A DNA stretch of 64,000 nucleotides from contig CM037869.1 of NCBI GenBank assembly GCA_021292105.1, positions 31,356,008 through 31,420,007 on the forward strand, written 5' to 3'. The stretch is from Anadara kagoshimensis. Its lineage: Eukaryota > Mollusca > Bivalvia > Arcoida > Arcidae. Both the position numbers and the translations under genes were made by a program. Under the pieces are notes generated by a model that saw only the letters and a program-made list of their open reading frames with translations, had not been told where the DNA came from and made no database searches. This document shows, piece after piece, positions 34,938 through 47,601 of the stretch; within the stretch, counting starts at the first letter, position 1; each line of letters opens with the position of its first letter.

Positions 34938-34939
34938 AA

Positions 34940-35900
34940 AGGGCCCGTGGCATTTACAGGCAGAGGACGCTTCGTACTCCATCTGGGGCCGCGTGGTGTT
35001 TCCATTAGTAGATCGTCTGGGAACGCTGAATCAGGTGGTCCCCCCCCCCATTGACAAGGCCGCGGTGGCGCCATCAGTCACCGTCCATGCAATGGATGTG
35101 GAGCTCCCAGCCACTGGGAACGCTACTCCAGACGTCCCCCCCCTGTTGTAGAACCCTGGGTCGATATCACCCTGATGGACCACCAGGAGGCCAATTTGCC
35201 AGACTGGATGTTCAGTCTGACGGATCCACTGGAATTGGACATTCCAGAGACTGAGACCGAGATGAGCCGTTTCCAGGCTGAGGTAGCAGCATTGCGTGCA
35301 GAGTTGGATGCGTTGAAGAAACCGAAGGCGAGATTGCCTTGCAGACAGAAAAGTTACCACGATCAACCTTGTCTGCAAATCAGTGCATCCCTGCCAGACC
35401 ATCCCCAGACTGGAAGCTGACACCTGAAAACATCAGCATGAGGGAATTTCGGTTTGCGTTTCACGAAACCCCCAGCATAATCCCCAAGCCAACGCCCTAA
35501 GAAGCATACATTTACATGCAAGAAAGCATTCTGAGGGGTATAGCATGGTCCTGGCCCCCTTAAATATGATGGTGGTAAAGAAAACGGAAGAATGCATATT
35601 GCCAGATGGAACCGTGTATAGGTTGGACTCGGTTTATGTATCCTCTATCAGAGTTCAGGGAACCCAGACGGACAAATTGTAATTTATTTTTTTAAGTTTA
35701 TTTTTAGTGCGTGTTCTATGGACTTTTATTTACCTACAATATTAATTTCGAGTACAGTTATCTATGGCCTGTTTGTTGTGTTATTCGCGTTACAGATTTC
35801 AGTAAAGGATCGGGACATTCAGTGCAATATTCAGGAACTCGGGAGTTTATATGTTATGGAACTTTTTTCTAAGCTAGTTAATAGTGGAAATGTATAACAT
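34940..35900 (+). pseudogene. Relative of the C2H2/LTR-like element, 3' half (fossil)
   Basis: It shares several short blocks with 26760-27400: cttcgtactccatc, DVELPATGNATPDVPP versus DVGLPATGDANPGVSP, LPDGTVYRLD, and 'gcgtgttctatggactttt'. It also holds a coiled-coil-like stretch (EMSRFQAEVAALRAELDALK, about 35260-35320) not seen in the first copy. It directly abuts Polinton B. Broken. Confidence 0.45.
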
Positions 35901-35919
35901 GACGTTTAAAAATTGTTCA

Positions 35920-36290
35920 TCTTATTTTTCAGAATATTTTGTTTATATATTATGTTTATATATACCACATCCCATACGGATAACAATGTTGCTGTCTTAT
36001 TAAAATTTCAAAATTACATCACCATGGATAAGAGGGACCCACCATATCAGAGTGATGACTGTGGGAGGAGATTCTTTACAAAAAAGCAACTATTCAGACA
36101 TACTCGTGACCGTCATGGACTCTCTTTATCGCGTTCCCATTGAACTTATTCTATGGCAGCAAGTAGAGCTTATCTTTAAGAAACACCTGGAAAACGCGCA
36201 AGGATATCAAATTAGACCAACCAAATCAACCGGGAAAAAAACTAAGACAATAAAAAAGGGTTGTGTGCATTTGACTACCAACTAGGTTAC
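35920..36290 (+). pseudogene. C2H2 first-exon copy (fossil)
   Basis: After an acceptor-like tttttcag, a leader is followed by an ATG (36024) and DKRDPPYQ..DCGRRFFTKK with a C2H2 core. It is over 85% alike to 40590-40890 across leader and coding part. Confidence 0.5.
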
Positions 36291-36299
36291 AACCAACAA

Positions 36300-37215
36300 A
36301 AAGAAACAAACTTTGATGCGTTAGAAAAACATTTTACCCATATTCATTCACCCGGCACTTGAATATCTTGGATCAATACGAAGAACAATTGATATATTCT
36401 TATAGATAGTGAAGATTATAAAGCGTACTTTCCACAAAATACCATTTCTGTGTAGTGTTAGATACTAGATTAGATATATTGGTTTATATAAAGCTCGTTG
36501 TAATAATGTAACATCTTCAGAAGAACCTCATATATGTAGCAACATAATAGTAAAACCTGTTGTAATGGCCGTCACTATAAAAACCCATCTTTAATAAGAC
36601 CAGTGTTTCACTTTGCTTTAAGATGCAACTAGAAATAATCTCGTTAACTTCACAAATCTTAAACGTCGATATTACACTAAGACAATGGTTCATTGTAAAT
36701 TAATACTATGATAATAAAAAATCAATAAAATTTGGAAAAGTAGTCATATTTTCACTTTTTTCGTTATTCGTGTTTTTTAGGATTCTTGTAAAACAGTCAG
36801 ACAATGGTCATCCAACAAGACCGAATGCCGTAGCTACATGGAGAGTAACAGTACCAAATCTTATCTCGTGCGCTATGCATTGTTGTTAGGATAAAACCAT
36901 TTTAAATCCTCCTTCTTCACACCTGGAAATAAAGAATACACAAGACTGACACCTTGACAATTAAATAGATAAACCGACTAACGCTATTTGTTAACAGAGT
37001 TCAACGTTTTACTTGAGGACAAAATTTAAGAATTATTTTGGATTCTGTTATACGTTACGATTAATCAGATGAAGAGCTTAACACCTTATTCGACTGGATA
37101 AATAATGTCAAGTCTTTTGTTGTAACAAGAATTGCCAGGACTATCGAGTAAAAACTCTTCGGCACTTCAGGATCCAGATTTCGACACAAATATGTTTTTT
37201 CCAGCTGACAAGGCT
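36300..37215. other. Non-coding stretch
   Basis: Nothing recognised. Confidence 0.4.
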
Positions 37216-37216
37216 T

Positions 37217-38140
37217 ATTCTTGTTTGTAAAAGATTCTACCTTGAAAGTCTTATTAAGCATATTCGTTTAGATTGTATATCTGTATCATTAGGAAATTGT
37301 AGGCAGCAACTTAATAAGCATATCCAAATGGATAGAATTATTTTGTTTGTAAAAGATTCTACCTTGAAAGTCTTATTAAGCATATTCGTTTAGATTGTAT
37401 ATCTGTATCATTAGGAAATTGTAGGCAGCAACTCAATAAGCATATCCAAATGGATAGAATTATTTTGTTTGTAAAAGATTCTACCTTGAAAGTCTTATTA
37501 AGCATATTCGTTTAGATTGTATATCTGTATCATTAGGAAATTGTAGGCAGCAACTTAATAAGCATATCTAAATGGATAGAATTATTTTGTTTGTAAAAGA
37601 TTCTACCTTGAAAGTCTTATTAAGCATATCTAAATGGATAGAATTATTTTGTTTGTAAAAGATTCTACCTTGAAAGTCTTATTAAGCATATTCGTTTAGA
37701 TTGTATATCTGTATCATTAGGAAATTGTAGGCAGCAACTCAATAAGCAAATCCAAATGGATAGAATTATTTTGTTTGTAAAAGATTCTACCTTGAAAGTC
37801 TTATTAAGCATATTCGTTTAGATTGTATATCTGTATCATTAGGAAATTGTAGGCAGCAACTCAATAAGCAAATCCAAATGGATAGAATTATTTTGTTTGT
37901 AAAAGATTCTACTTTGAAAGTCTTATTAAGCATATTCGTTTAGATTGTATATCTGTATCATTAGGAAATTGTAGGCAGCAACTTAATAAGCAAATCCAAA
38001 TGGATAGAATTATTTTGTTTGTAAAAGATTCTACCTTGAAAGTCTTATTAAGCATATTCGTTTAGACTGTATATTTGTATCATTAGGGAATTGTAGGCAG
38101 CAACTTAATAAGCATATCCAAATGGATAGAATTATTTAAC
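37217..38140. repeat. Minisatellite, about eight copies of a 121-bp unit
   Basis: Unit: ttgtttgtaaaagattctac ... aaattgtaggcagcaact ... aatggatagaattatt. Copies start near 37219, 37342, 37463, 37584, 37646, 37767, 37888 and 38009. The copy at 37584 is a 62-bp deletion derivative. Copies differ by only 1-4 bases, so the array is young or homogenised. Confidence 0.9.
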
Positions 38141-38177
38141 ACGTTTCTTACTCGTTTATTTATTTTAATAACGGTAG

Positions 38178-38323
38178 TTACTGAGGGAAAGATGAAGTTA
38201 GACATTGATGTTGTAGATTTCACCATAACATCAGAAGGTGACATCATCTGTACATCTGGCAGTAGACTAACAATCTACAAACTAACAAAGGAAGGAGTTA
38301 TAACTGACACGTCAGTTTATTAA
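38178..38323 (+). pseudogene. NHL/TRIM-like host exon remnant
   Basis: After an acceptor-like tag, an open stretch encodes KMKLDIDVVDFTITSEGDII followed by CTSGSRLTIYKLTKEG and ends in a stop. The 'DFT(I/L)..dGDIICT......I..L...G' pattern resembles blades of NHL-repeat B-box/TRIM proteins, which are expanded in bivalves. No further exons were found; it directly follows the minisatellite. Confidence 0.35.
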
Positions 38324-39090
38324 TTTATAATGAAGAAATAACAAGAATCTTTATTCATATTGGAAACCGAACAATAATTAAGACAATATAAATATATCCA
38401 AGGTTTCGTTATTTGCAAACAATAGGTATCGTATGTATCTATGATTATTTTATTTCGTTCATTAAAATTGCATATGTAAAAAAAGGTTATGTTAATTAGA
38501 ACATATATATACTGTTTAATCATTAAATATATAATATCGCCTTTACTCATTTGAGTAACTTGTATTATTAAGAATGCATCTTCAATTATTAAGTTGCTTG
38601 AAAACTAGCGATCTGGTTGGTAAAGGGCATACGGTCGTCTTCCAATGTATAAGTACGGACATTATTCACTTTAAGACATGTTCTGGTCTGTGGGTTTTTT
38701 TTTAAGGAAATTGTGATTTTCTATTTTAGTGAAGACAAAATTCAGAAACGATCACGTGGTGGTCCTTTATCGAATAGTTTCACTCCCAGTCTCCATCAAT
38801 TAACTGACAAATCCTTCATTTTCAAAATAATGAATTGCGTGTTTATCAGTACTAGGCCACCTACTTTTACGTTAATTTATATTTTCCCCAAACCAGTTGA
38901 AAACACGAATTTCATACGATTCACCCATTAAATTGTAGCCCGAGAGCCTCTAGTTCCATTTGTTATTGTTATGCAATACTGTAACAGAAATATATATTGC
39001 CGTGGCCCAATGTGTAATTTGTGTATCTGTTAAATAAAATGTCAACGTCAAGTGCTTTCTCTTTATTATTATCATCATTATTATTAAGAT
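38324..39090. other. Non-coding stretch
   Basis: AT-rich; no gene recognised. Confidence 0.4.
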
Positions 39091-39092
39091 TT

Positions 39093-40585
39093 GTAACGTG
39101 GGTCATGTCATTACCCCACTCTAGTCCTCATTTTTCTATATTTAATCTTTCTACCTTTTTCTTCTATCTTGGGTAATGGCTGGACTTGCCCCCTTTTTGG
39201 CCTCTCCTTTACTGTATTTAATTTAACATCATTTTAAACACACGTCTGTTAGTTATTCTTATGCAAATTGACTTGTTAATATTTCGTGGGTAATCTGCAT
39301 GGGCATACTTTAGTCGTAGACAGCATGGTCCGACTGGGTTAGGGTACGTGTCATGTCTTGGTCAGTTAGATGCATGTGTTGAATATGGTTACATGCAAAC
39401 GCTCCGACGACTGTGTCGACATTATATGCCTATAAATAGGGAGATTCAAGACATGTGCTCTCTCTTTTGTCGCCTGTCGTGCTGTGAAGTGGTGTCCGTG
39501 GTGTCTAGTTCAGGTATTTAAATAATTGTATGGCTTTTTTTATTTAGTTTTGTTTAGTTTCCCTTTATTTTCAATCTGTCGCGCTCGGGAGGGGGTGTTT
39601 CGCGGAAGTTTGGGGTTTTATTTGGGAGAGTGCCGGCAGTGTACAGAATTGATATTTACTTTTTTGTCCATGTTTTTTTATATAGGGCAGTTTACAGTTA
39701 CTAATTTTTCAGTATTAGGATTGTCGCATGCATATTTTTTAGGCCAGTCATGTAGGGTTAACTTTGATTGACATTTATTTTTCAATGTCCCGCCCTTTTA
39801 TACACGTGTGTCATCCATTTATAATGTCGTAATGATAGTACTCGTTTTCATAGTCCTAGACCATTACATGTTGTAATTGACTCATGTTTTGGGCTGAGCT
39901 ATTTGAGCTGTTAATTGAGCTTAAGTGTTTCTATGATTATTTACCCTTCATATTTTTCATTGGGTTCTACTGTTTATTAGGCAATATACATTTCCTGAGC
40001 AAATAGTTATGCTGTCGATTGTTATGAATACTTTTGTTCAGCATTGTAATTGACTTGATGAACATATTTTCATATTAACTTTTCAAGGCATTAGTTTTTG
40101 CTGATAGTTCTTATTGTTGCTAGGTTCTCAATGTAATTTGTGTTTGCTTGTGTTTTACATCACATCATTTAATTTTGATTGCAATCTATGTTATCTTGCC
40201 CTTATGTGTATTTATGTCCTTTTATAAATTATAATATTAAATTTGTCTTTTGGTCTACTTACTGTTGGTATGGAAGCCGAACGCTGACAAACACCCATTA
40301 AATTTGATTACTTATTTTATTTTATATACGCGAACATACTGTTGTCTTGTGCCGCTTCCATGCCGGTTATAGTGTTATTTTATACATTAGTCTTGCACCC
40401 TTTTCACTTGTTTTAACTTCAGTCATGATTTTCCCTATTCACTTTTCGGTCAAGATTTTCCCCTCATACAGTACACTTCTTAAGGGATTGACTTACACAC
40501 GAGCCGTGCTCGATTCCTCTTGAGATTTTGTGTTAATACGCTTAACTTCAGAGAAAAAACGATACAGAGTGTTTATCTTATATTT
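39093..40585 (+). promoter_or_regulatory. Possible LTR/promoter with leader intron upstream of a C2H2 ORF
   Basis: It begins TGTAACGTGGG. A TATA box (cctataaatagg) lies near 39430. About 80 bp downstream is a donor-like tcag|gtattt near 39512, and an acceptor (atattttacag) sits at about 40590 just before the C2H2 leader. A promoter, leader and intron before a first coding exon would fit a 5' LTR plus leader, but the two LTR-like blocks in the window are not alike. Confidence 0.3.
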
Positions 40586-40589
40586 TACA

Positions 40590-40890
40590 GAATATTGTGT
40601 TATAAGACCATATCCCATACGGAAAACAATGTTGCTGTCTTATTAAAATTTCAAAATTACATCACCATGGATAAGAGGGACCCACCATATCAGTGTGATG
40701 ACTGTGGGAGGAGATTCTTTACAAAAAAAAACAACTATTCAGACATACTCGTGATCGTCATGGACCCACTTTATCGTGTTCCTTTTGCACTTAATCTGTG
40801 GGGCGAGTAGAGCTGATCTTTAAAAGAAAAACTTGGAAAACGCGCATGGATATCCAATTGACCAACCAAATCTACCGTCCGTGTTTTTTC
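40590..40890 (+). pseudogene. C2H2 first-exon copy (fossil)
   Basis: ATG at 40667, then DKRDPPYQCDDCGRRFFTKK; homologous to 35920-36240. It appears broken. Confidence 0.5.
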
Positions 40891-41767
40891 TGAAACCACT
40901 GCATCATCTAGATGTACCTATCAGGAAGCTCAAGACACCAGGAAAGTGAAAATAATTACACCGGTACAGTGGCCATAAGTTCTCTTTTGAATTATTACTG
41001 GAACCAATATCACCTCAGCTGTTGTCCGACTCTGTTCGGACTGGTGGCTAACGTCGAAGACTGCTCAGACACTCAATTTCGCAGAAAAAACGCAACAGTA
41101 CGAAATGTTCATGGTACGAAATGACTATAATATTCAACTCCGAGACACAAAAGAGTATCGATCGCCCTAATATCCACAAACCACGAGTTTGGATATTTGT
41201 CCCAATCTCCCATCTTTGATTGACATCCTAATAATTTTGGACATGACAAACCGAACGTATCACTGAAAGTAACCTATCAACAAAGAGAAATGTCGGCGGG
41301 TAGGTAGAGATCACCGCGTTCATTAGCCGAAAGGTCTGGAAATTTTCAACAAGGACATTAATTGTTCTCAAGGGCGAAACTTTGCATCTAGGGTTACGCC
41401 TAAACATTTCTTCCCAAAAAAATAAGGTACGGTGTGGCCACGCCCGTGATATTAATTGAAATTCGTAGAATGAGATCATATCAAATAATACTAATGCCGT
41501 TGTTAGTTATAATAAGGTCATCAAAACGTTGTTCTCAACTTTATGACACCAATATAGGCGAGTAAAGGTCAATTCGTCCGTGTCTGTGGAATCGGTCATT
41601 TAAATTTTAAGCCGTTCAGTCACAAGTTGATGGGCAGCTCTGGCGGTACTAGGATAGCGGGCCTAGTAGCGAGTTTTGTGGGCGTGTTTATGATAATTTA
41701 GTCTTTACCTGTGTTCTAAATAGTAGACACCTGGGTGCTATCACGAGAACGGTCAAATGACAAATAT
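40891..41767. other. Non-coding stretch
   Basis: No gene recognised. Confidence 0.4.
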
Positions 41768-42053
41768 CAGGGGCGGATACAGGATTTTTTGAAAGGGGGG
41801 GGGGGGGTTGAGAACTATCCAGGATTTTTTAAAATGGAGGGGGTTGAGATCTATACAGGATTTTTTTAAGGGGAGGGGCGAGAATTATATCAATGCTAGA
41901 TGCTAGCGCCAAAGGCGCGAGCTTCCAGAGACGATGAGTCTAGGGCAGAGCCCCGATGGGGGCCTAGAAAAAAATTTTAATCAGTCAATATCTCACTCTC
42001 TCTCTTTAAATTTTTCAAAGGGGGGTGCAACCCCTCCCCTAAATCCGCCACTG
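41768..42053. mobile_element. Small hAT-like MITE
   Basis: It starts CAGGGGCGGAT and ends ATCCGCCACTG (11-bp imperfect TIR). The interior is purine-rich with a long G-run (41800-41814). CAGGGGCGGATCC-type ends are typical of widespread non-autonomous hAT elements. No clear 8-bp target duplication remains. Confidence 0.6.
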
Positions 42054-44530
42054 ATAATAATAATACTTTATTGTATATAATCTACATAGATAGGTTGTTA
42101 CAATCAACCGACTGCAAAAATATTGTATAATGATTAGGCGGAATAACTCTTCCAGGTAAATTTCACAAACCTCGTTACCAAGAGCTATCGATAACTGACC
42201 ACTGGGTAACTGACAACGTTACATGGTCATTATGAGATTAAAATGGACTGATGACGGTAAAAATGATTCTAAGAGATATTCCAAGCAAAACAGTATATTA
42301 ATTTAAATGTGTACATGAAGAGGAAAATATACAAGTCGAGAGAAAGAAAAAGTAGATGGTTATTTAGAAGTAGAAGATATACTGTTTGTTAGGCAAAAAA
42401 CAATGGGATATATATTAAACGTTTATCTTTTTAATTTACACAAAAACAGTAACTTGATCCAGTCATGAATCAAATTGCATAAAAATACTATATGTTTGCA
42501 CATTTAATAAGTGTGATTATTCATGATACACTGCACCCATCCATCCCAATGCTAATGTTTAACTATCTTATCAAATTCACTAAACAAATAAATAAATAAA
42601 TAAATAAAATTTTGAATAATATTTTGGCCCATTATTAGAAAAAAAGAATGTATTATTTATATCAATAGAGTACATGTTTGCATCAGAAAATTTCTCATAT
42701 TGCAATAAAAAACAAATAATATGTATAAAATCACTTTTACAAAGTTCACATAATCCATGATGTCTTGGTTTTCTGGTATAATCTTCCCACGGCAAACTTC
42801 AATAGGTAGTTTCTGATTACTATAAATTCACAATAAATTAATATTGCTAAAATTGGGATCTCACATACCAGTAATTAAAAGATTATCAATAAACATCCTG
42901 TTTATTAGTAGACCTTTATCACCTGTAATCAAAAGAACTTACCGTCCAATTTGCAAAAAATGATTGACACGTGTGTGTATAAATCATTAGATATGAAGTC
43001 TCTATGATACCCGGTAAATGTTATTTCTGTAATTTTGAAAAGATATATTTGACCAAATTAATAAGATAAATCCAACAAATTAATAAGATTAATTTGGATG
43101 GATATACTACTGATGGACCGACTTACTGGCCTAATGAAATTAATTTTGAAATTTTAAAATTATTAAAATATATACTTTTTTCTTATTTGACTAAATTAAT
43201 AATTTATAATTATTTTTATTGTCTGAAGAGATTATTTCACTTTCATTCTCCTCACTTTTCTGGTTATATTTATTTGAAAAAAAAATCCAGAACATTTATG
43301 AAGCTGACTGACAAATCTGTCTTTAATTTTTAATTTTTTAAAACTTTTAATAGTATATTCAAAGGTCGAGAAGTATATTACCTTTTGTTGGGTATAATTA
43401 TTATTATTATTATTATTACCGTTTTTTACTTACGGGGTAGTCGGTGTAACTTGTACCGGAATATTGGCTGATTGGTGGGGAAAATAAAACTTTTATATTT
43501 GGTGCGGTGTCGGCCATATTGGATATTTCTTCACCAGATATTCACAAATTCACCTATTTTTAAATAAAATTGGAAGTAATTTGCCGTCAAAACCAACATT
43601 TGATTTTTATGTTTTTACCTTTATCAAAGTGTGCTCTAACACTTTAGATGTGGTCATTTTTGAAAAAAAATCAAATTAGCGTGAAAAAACAGCCTATAAC
43701 TAAAGGTCTTTCTCCACATTTTTCAAAAATTAAACAAGAATAATAAGAGATAGTGCCGAAATAACTGCTATATTTTTAACTTAAAATGGAAGTAATTTCC
43801 CGACGTCCTAAAATTTTACAAAAAATACCGAAATAACCGGAATTTAATGAGGAACTCAAATAGATGTGGTCATTTTTTGTATCGTTTTTGGTTTCTTTTT
43901 AACGAAACAAAAACTGTACACCTGTTCTATATTTCTATGTATCGATCGTAAGACACTGAGCTGTAGATCGTTACACAGGTGAAGTACGACAATGTACATA
44001 ATAGTTGCCTATGAGATTCATTGATCTTGTGTGAACATAGGTCATCACCTTTATCTATGATTTCTACCCTTAAAACTTTTCCAGCACCTTAACACACAAC
44101 GTCCCCCAACTTTGCATTTTTCCTCAAGCAATGTCTAGCATTAGTATCTAAATGTATGCATTGAAAAAGTTCCGATTCAGAGCTGGTATAATTAACATTA
44201 TGGACTATCTCATCAAACAAGGCTCTTACCAGTTGAATCTTCTGTTTGAGAGAATACTACTTCAGCATACTTTTTTTGAAATTCGAACATATTTTTCATT
44301 AAGAACACCAATGTCAACAGTCTCGCAGAACTTTTCATATTGATTTGACACGTGCAAGAACTGATTGCTATTGGTTTTAAATCTAAACATGTATTGATTA
44401 CAAACATGTTCTAGGACAAAACGTGTTTTGTCTAACACGTATTATATAGATAAACATGTTTTGGGGGAAATATGCTTAAAGGTTAAACATGTTTTGAAGA
44501 AAACGCGTAAGTAAAACGTGTAAGCAGCAT
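42054..44530. other. Long AT-rich non-coding stretch
   Basis: No gene recognised. It holds (AATA)n at 42583-42610, (ATT)n at 43396-43421 and several 'aaacatgtttt' motifs in 44390-44500. Confidence 0.5.
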
Positions 44531-44544
44531 ATGTGTGCGTCTAC

Positions 44545-44672
44545 AGTAAGAACAAAGGGATCTTTTGTTGGGGACAAAGGGTCTATTGTGTGGGGACAAA
44601 GGGATCTTTTGTTGGGGACGAAGGGTCTATTGTGTGGGGACAAAGGGTCATGGGGGACAAAGGGTCGATTTC
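44545..44672 (+). repeat. Polinton C left terminal tandem array
   Basis: About six units of 22-30 bp with the core 'gggacaaagg(g)' and alternating tails (tcttttgttg / tctattgtgt). The shared acaaaggg core recalls Polinton A's TIR array in reverse complement. Confidence 0.65.
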
Positions 44673-44835
44673 AAATTTGAATCAACCAATCAGAGGTCGA
44701 GATGTGGGCAAACAATTTTAAAAATCAGTATCTTTTATTGTTTTTGAAGTAATTTAAACTCATTGGTCGAAAGTCGCAAAACAAACGATGTGCTTTGCAA
44801 CGATTGGATTAGCATAACGTCAATAGTCTAAAAAT

Positions 44836-44844
44836 GTATATAAG
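44836..44844 (+). promoter_or_regulatory. TATA box of the first Polinton C gene
   Basis: gtatataag, about 75 bp before the ATG at 44916, with an initiator-like cagttcattcc in between. Confidence 0.6.
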
Positions 44845-44915
44845 CGCTTGAAATTCAAAGCAGGGCTATCAGTTCATTCCAAAACTTTCAGAGTGAGATC
44901 ACGTTTGTTATAATC

Positions 44916-45672
44916 ATGAGTTCTTCAACTCCAGTCTGCAGCATACCAGAAGTATCGCAGTTTGGTCCAATTAGAAAGGAGAGCAGAAAGAAGATCAGAT
45001 ATGAAGTTTTAAAGAAAGTGAAGAAAAACCTTCAGTCTGATTTTGATCGGGAGTCTGTTAATAATGATGAACCACTCGTGATAGATGATACCATACACGA
45101 TGACAAACTGACAGAAACATGTTTGGATACTCCAAAAACATTTCAAGATAACGTTGAATTATGCCGGTTGCATTTAGGTGGTTGTACCATTCAAAGGAGA
45201 AATGAAAATCCACATCAGACAATACGAAGTTGGTAACAAAGGAAGATATCCAACTAATTGAGGTGTCGCTCTGAATCTGGAGAAATGGAAAAAATTAGAG
45301 GAACTGTATTCAAGTGATATAGACACTTTGATTGGCAAGTTTGATAGAGAGGGAGAAACCGTCGATTGTAAATATCACTTGGGTAGCAATTTCTACGTGT
45401 CTGTGAAACGTCCCATAGCTAGGGTAGATATTCGTAGATGGTTTTTACCTCAGGATGCAGAGAACATTGTGCCGACACGAAAAGGCATTTCACTGACATT
45501 TGCTCAATGGAACTATGTAAAAAGCGCAATGTCGCTGATCAGACAGCTATTGGGAAAAGAACTTGATGAAACTGATTTTTGTGAAAATTCAGGGGACCAT
45601 CTGAATCAAATGGGATATTTTTCTTGTGCTAATTGTAATCCAAATGGCTACATGGATTTACTAGATAATTAG
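44916..45672 (+). pseudogene. Polinton C PC4-like ssDNA-binding protein (fossil)
   Basis: The N-terminal part is charged (KKIRYEVLKKVKK). The C-terminal part reads YHLGSNFYVSVKR, VDIRRWFLPQD, PTRKGISLTFAQW, which fits the PC4/p15 fold (strand, VdiR.fy, kkGIsL...W). PC4 proteins bind single-stranded DNA and act in transcription or replication; a role in Polinton DNA replication is inference. A Cys pair (CANCN) follows. Poly(A)-like signals (aataaa) follow near 45737. Confidence 0.6.
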
Positions 45673-45939
45673 ATTGTAAGTTAAACAATATGTTTTGTAG
45701 ATACATTACATGTAAATTATGATTTTATAATGTTAATAAAACAACATCATATTGTTTTTTTTTCTTTGTTTAATTTAATTTAATAACGGAACATAAGAGT
45801 TGAAAAACATATACTTAAGCAAAGCACTTAACATAGCCTTACATACACAAAATTAGAAAACATAGTCTGATAAACATATTGAAACCACTGATTATGGAAT
45901 TCCGACATAGTTATTGTCTATAATAAGGCGAACTGTTTA

Positions 45940-45950
45940 GGGGTATAAAA
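45940..45950 (+). promoter_or_regulatory. TATA box of the integrase gene
   Basis: gggtataaaag, 33 bp before the ATG at 45983 and just ahead of the open frame starting at 45959. Confidence 0.6.
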
Positions 45951-45958
45951 GATGTTGC

Positions 45959-47141
45959 TTGAGATTTAATACATTATTAACAATGTTGTCTCAGGAGGAA
46001 CAAGATTATTTAAAAGCAATCTGGACAGACCCTAGTCATCCTGGGTCGTTTGCAGGTCCCGATAAATTATACAAGATCGTTAGAAAAGAAGGCAAATTCA
46101 ACATTGGTTTGAAGCGTATAAGACAATTTCTGTCCGATCAAGACGCATATTCGCTGCAAAAAAGGGTACAGCGAAAATTCCCTAGAAATCGTGTCATCGT
46201 AGAAGGTATCGATGCACAGTGGGACTGTGATCTTATGGATCTGAAAAATCTAAGTAAATGGAATAAAAAGGTTCAATATATTTTAGTTGCACAAGACGTG
46301 TTTTCTCGATACGTCTTTGCTGTACCTATGAAACAAAAAACCGGGCAAGAAACTGTGAAAGCGTTTAAAGAAATATTTTCTAGTGGAAGAAAACCTAAAA
46401 TGATAAGAGCTGATAAAGGTTCAGAATTCAAAAACAAATGGGTCAAGAATTTCCTAAAAAAACCAAGGAGTGCATTTAATCTTTACACAAAACGAAACAA
46501 AGAGTAACTATGCAGAAAGAAGTATACAAAACATAAAAAATAGATTTTACAGAATGTTTACAGAAACAAAATCGTATGAATATTTGAGTAAACTCACAAA
46601 TCTCATCAAAAGCATTAACGATACACCATCCAGACCACTAAAGGGCATGGCACCTTCAGAAGTCAATGACAGAAACGAAAGCGAAGTGAGATTAAATCAA
46701 TACTTGGTAAGAACTAAAACAAAATTGCACGGAAATATAACCAAACAGCCTAAGTCAGAAAAGAAACCAAGGAGAAAAAGAAACAGACCTGTGTTTAAGT
46801 ACAAAGTAAATGATCTTGTACGTATAACACATTTAAAGAGGCCGTTCATGAGAGAATACGATCAAAAGTGGACGGGTGAAGTTTTCAAGGTAAGCAAACG
46901 GATTAAAAGAGAAGGAATTCCAGTATATTACCTTAAAGATATGGACAACGATCCCCTCGGGGGATCATATTATTCACAAGAGTTACAACGCGTCAACAAA
47001 GACGAAAACTCCGTGTGGAAAATCGACAAAATTTTAAAAGAACGCACAATTAACAAGGAAAAACAGTTTTACGTGTCATGGGAAAACTGGCCTTCCAAAT
47101 TCAATTCATGGATTAAAGAGCAGGATATACAATCTGTATGA
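45959..47141 (+). pseudogene. Polinton C integrase with chromodomain (fossil)
   Basis: A retroviral-type core with QWDCDLMDL (first Asp), MIRADKGSEFKN (second Asp), a NYAERSIQNIKNR block (catalytic Glu) and, at the C-terminus, a chromodomain (VWKIDKILKE..., QFYVSWENWPSKFNSWI). It catalyses insertion with 6-bp duplications. The chromodomain may steer target choice. Confidence 0.8.
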
Positions 47142-47599
47142 AAAAGGGATGTCATTTTCGGAAATATTCATTTGCCGTCAATATGTCTAAGAGGATGGTT
47201 CTAAGATCGGGAGACTGTAAACAGGTGTATCCCGATAACAAAACGTGTGACTTCAGAGTATTGATACCAAAACCTTTACAATTAACAGGAAACTGGACGG
47301 TGTCCTTGTTAGAACTTGCATATCAAGGTTCCAAAATTCCTACGGAAAAGGACCTTTACATATGTTGTAACTTATGTAGAGATACAATTGTTGGTGACAG
47401 TGAAATACCACTCTTGCGGCGACTGTTTATTAGCAAGCGTGCGGAAAACCTAATATTGAGTGTGCCCTATGGTATCCCTCTCAAGATCAATACATTCCAG
47501 GAGATACACGTCTATATAATGACATCCAAAAACGAATTAGCTTCATTTCTCGCCGGACAGTTGACGGTGACACTTCAACTACAGAAAAAACCCTTTTAA
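47138..47599 (+). pseudogene. Polinton C minor capsid (penton-like) protein (fossil)
   Basis: The 153-aa frame, probably starting at the internal Met of MSKRMVLRSGD, lies just before a basic protein and the major capsid gene, where the single-jelly-roll minor capsid lies in Polintons. The strand-rich sequence (WTVSLLELAYQG, EIHVYIMTS) agrees. The assignment rests on position and style. Confidence 0.5.
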
Positions 47600-47601
47600 A
47601 G

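Noticed and set aside
39093-40585. Pairing this block with 27706-28440 as two LTRs of one element
   Set aside because: Only the first seven bases (TGTAACG) agree; the rest is unalike.
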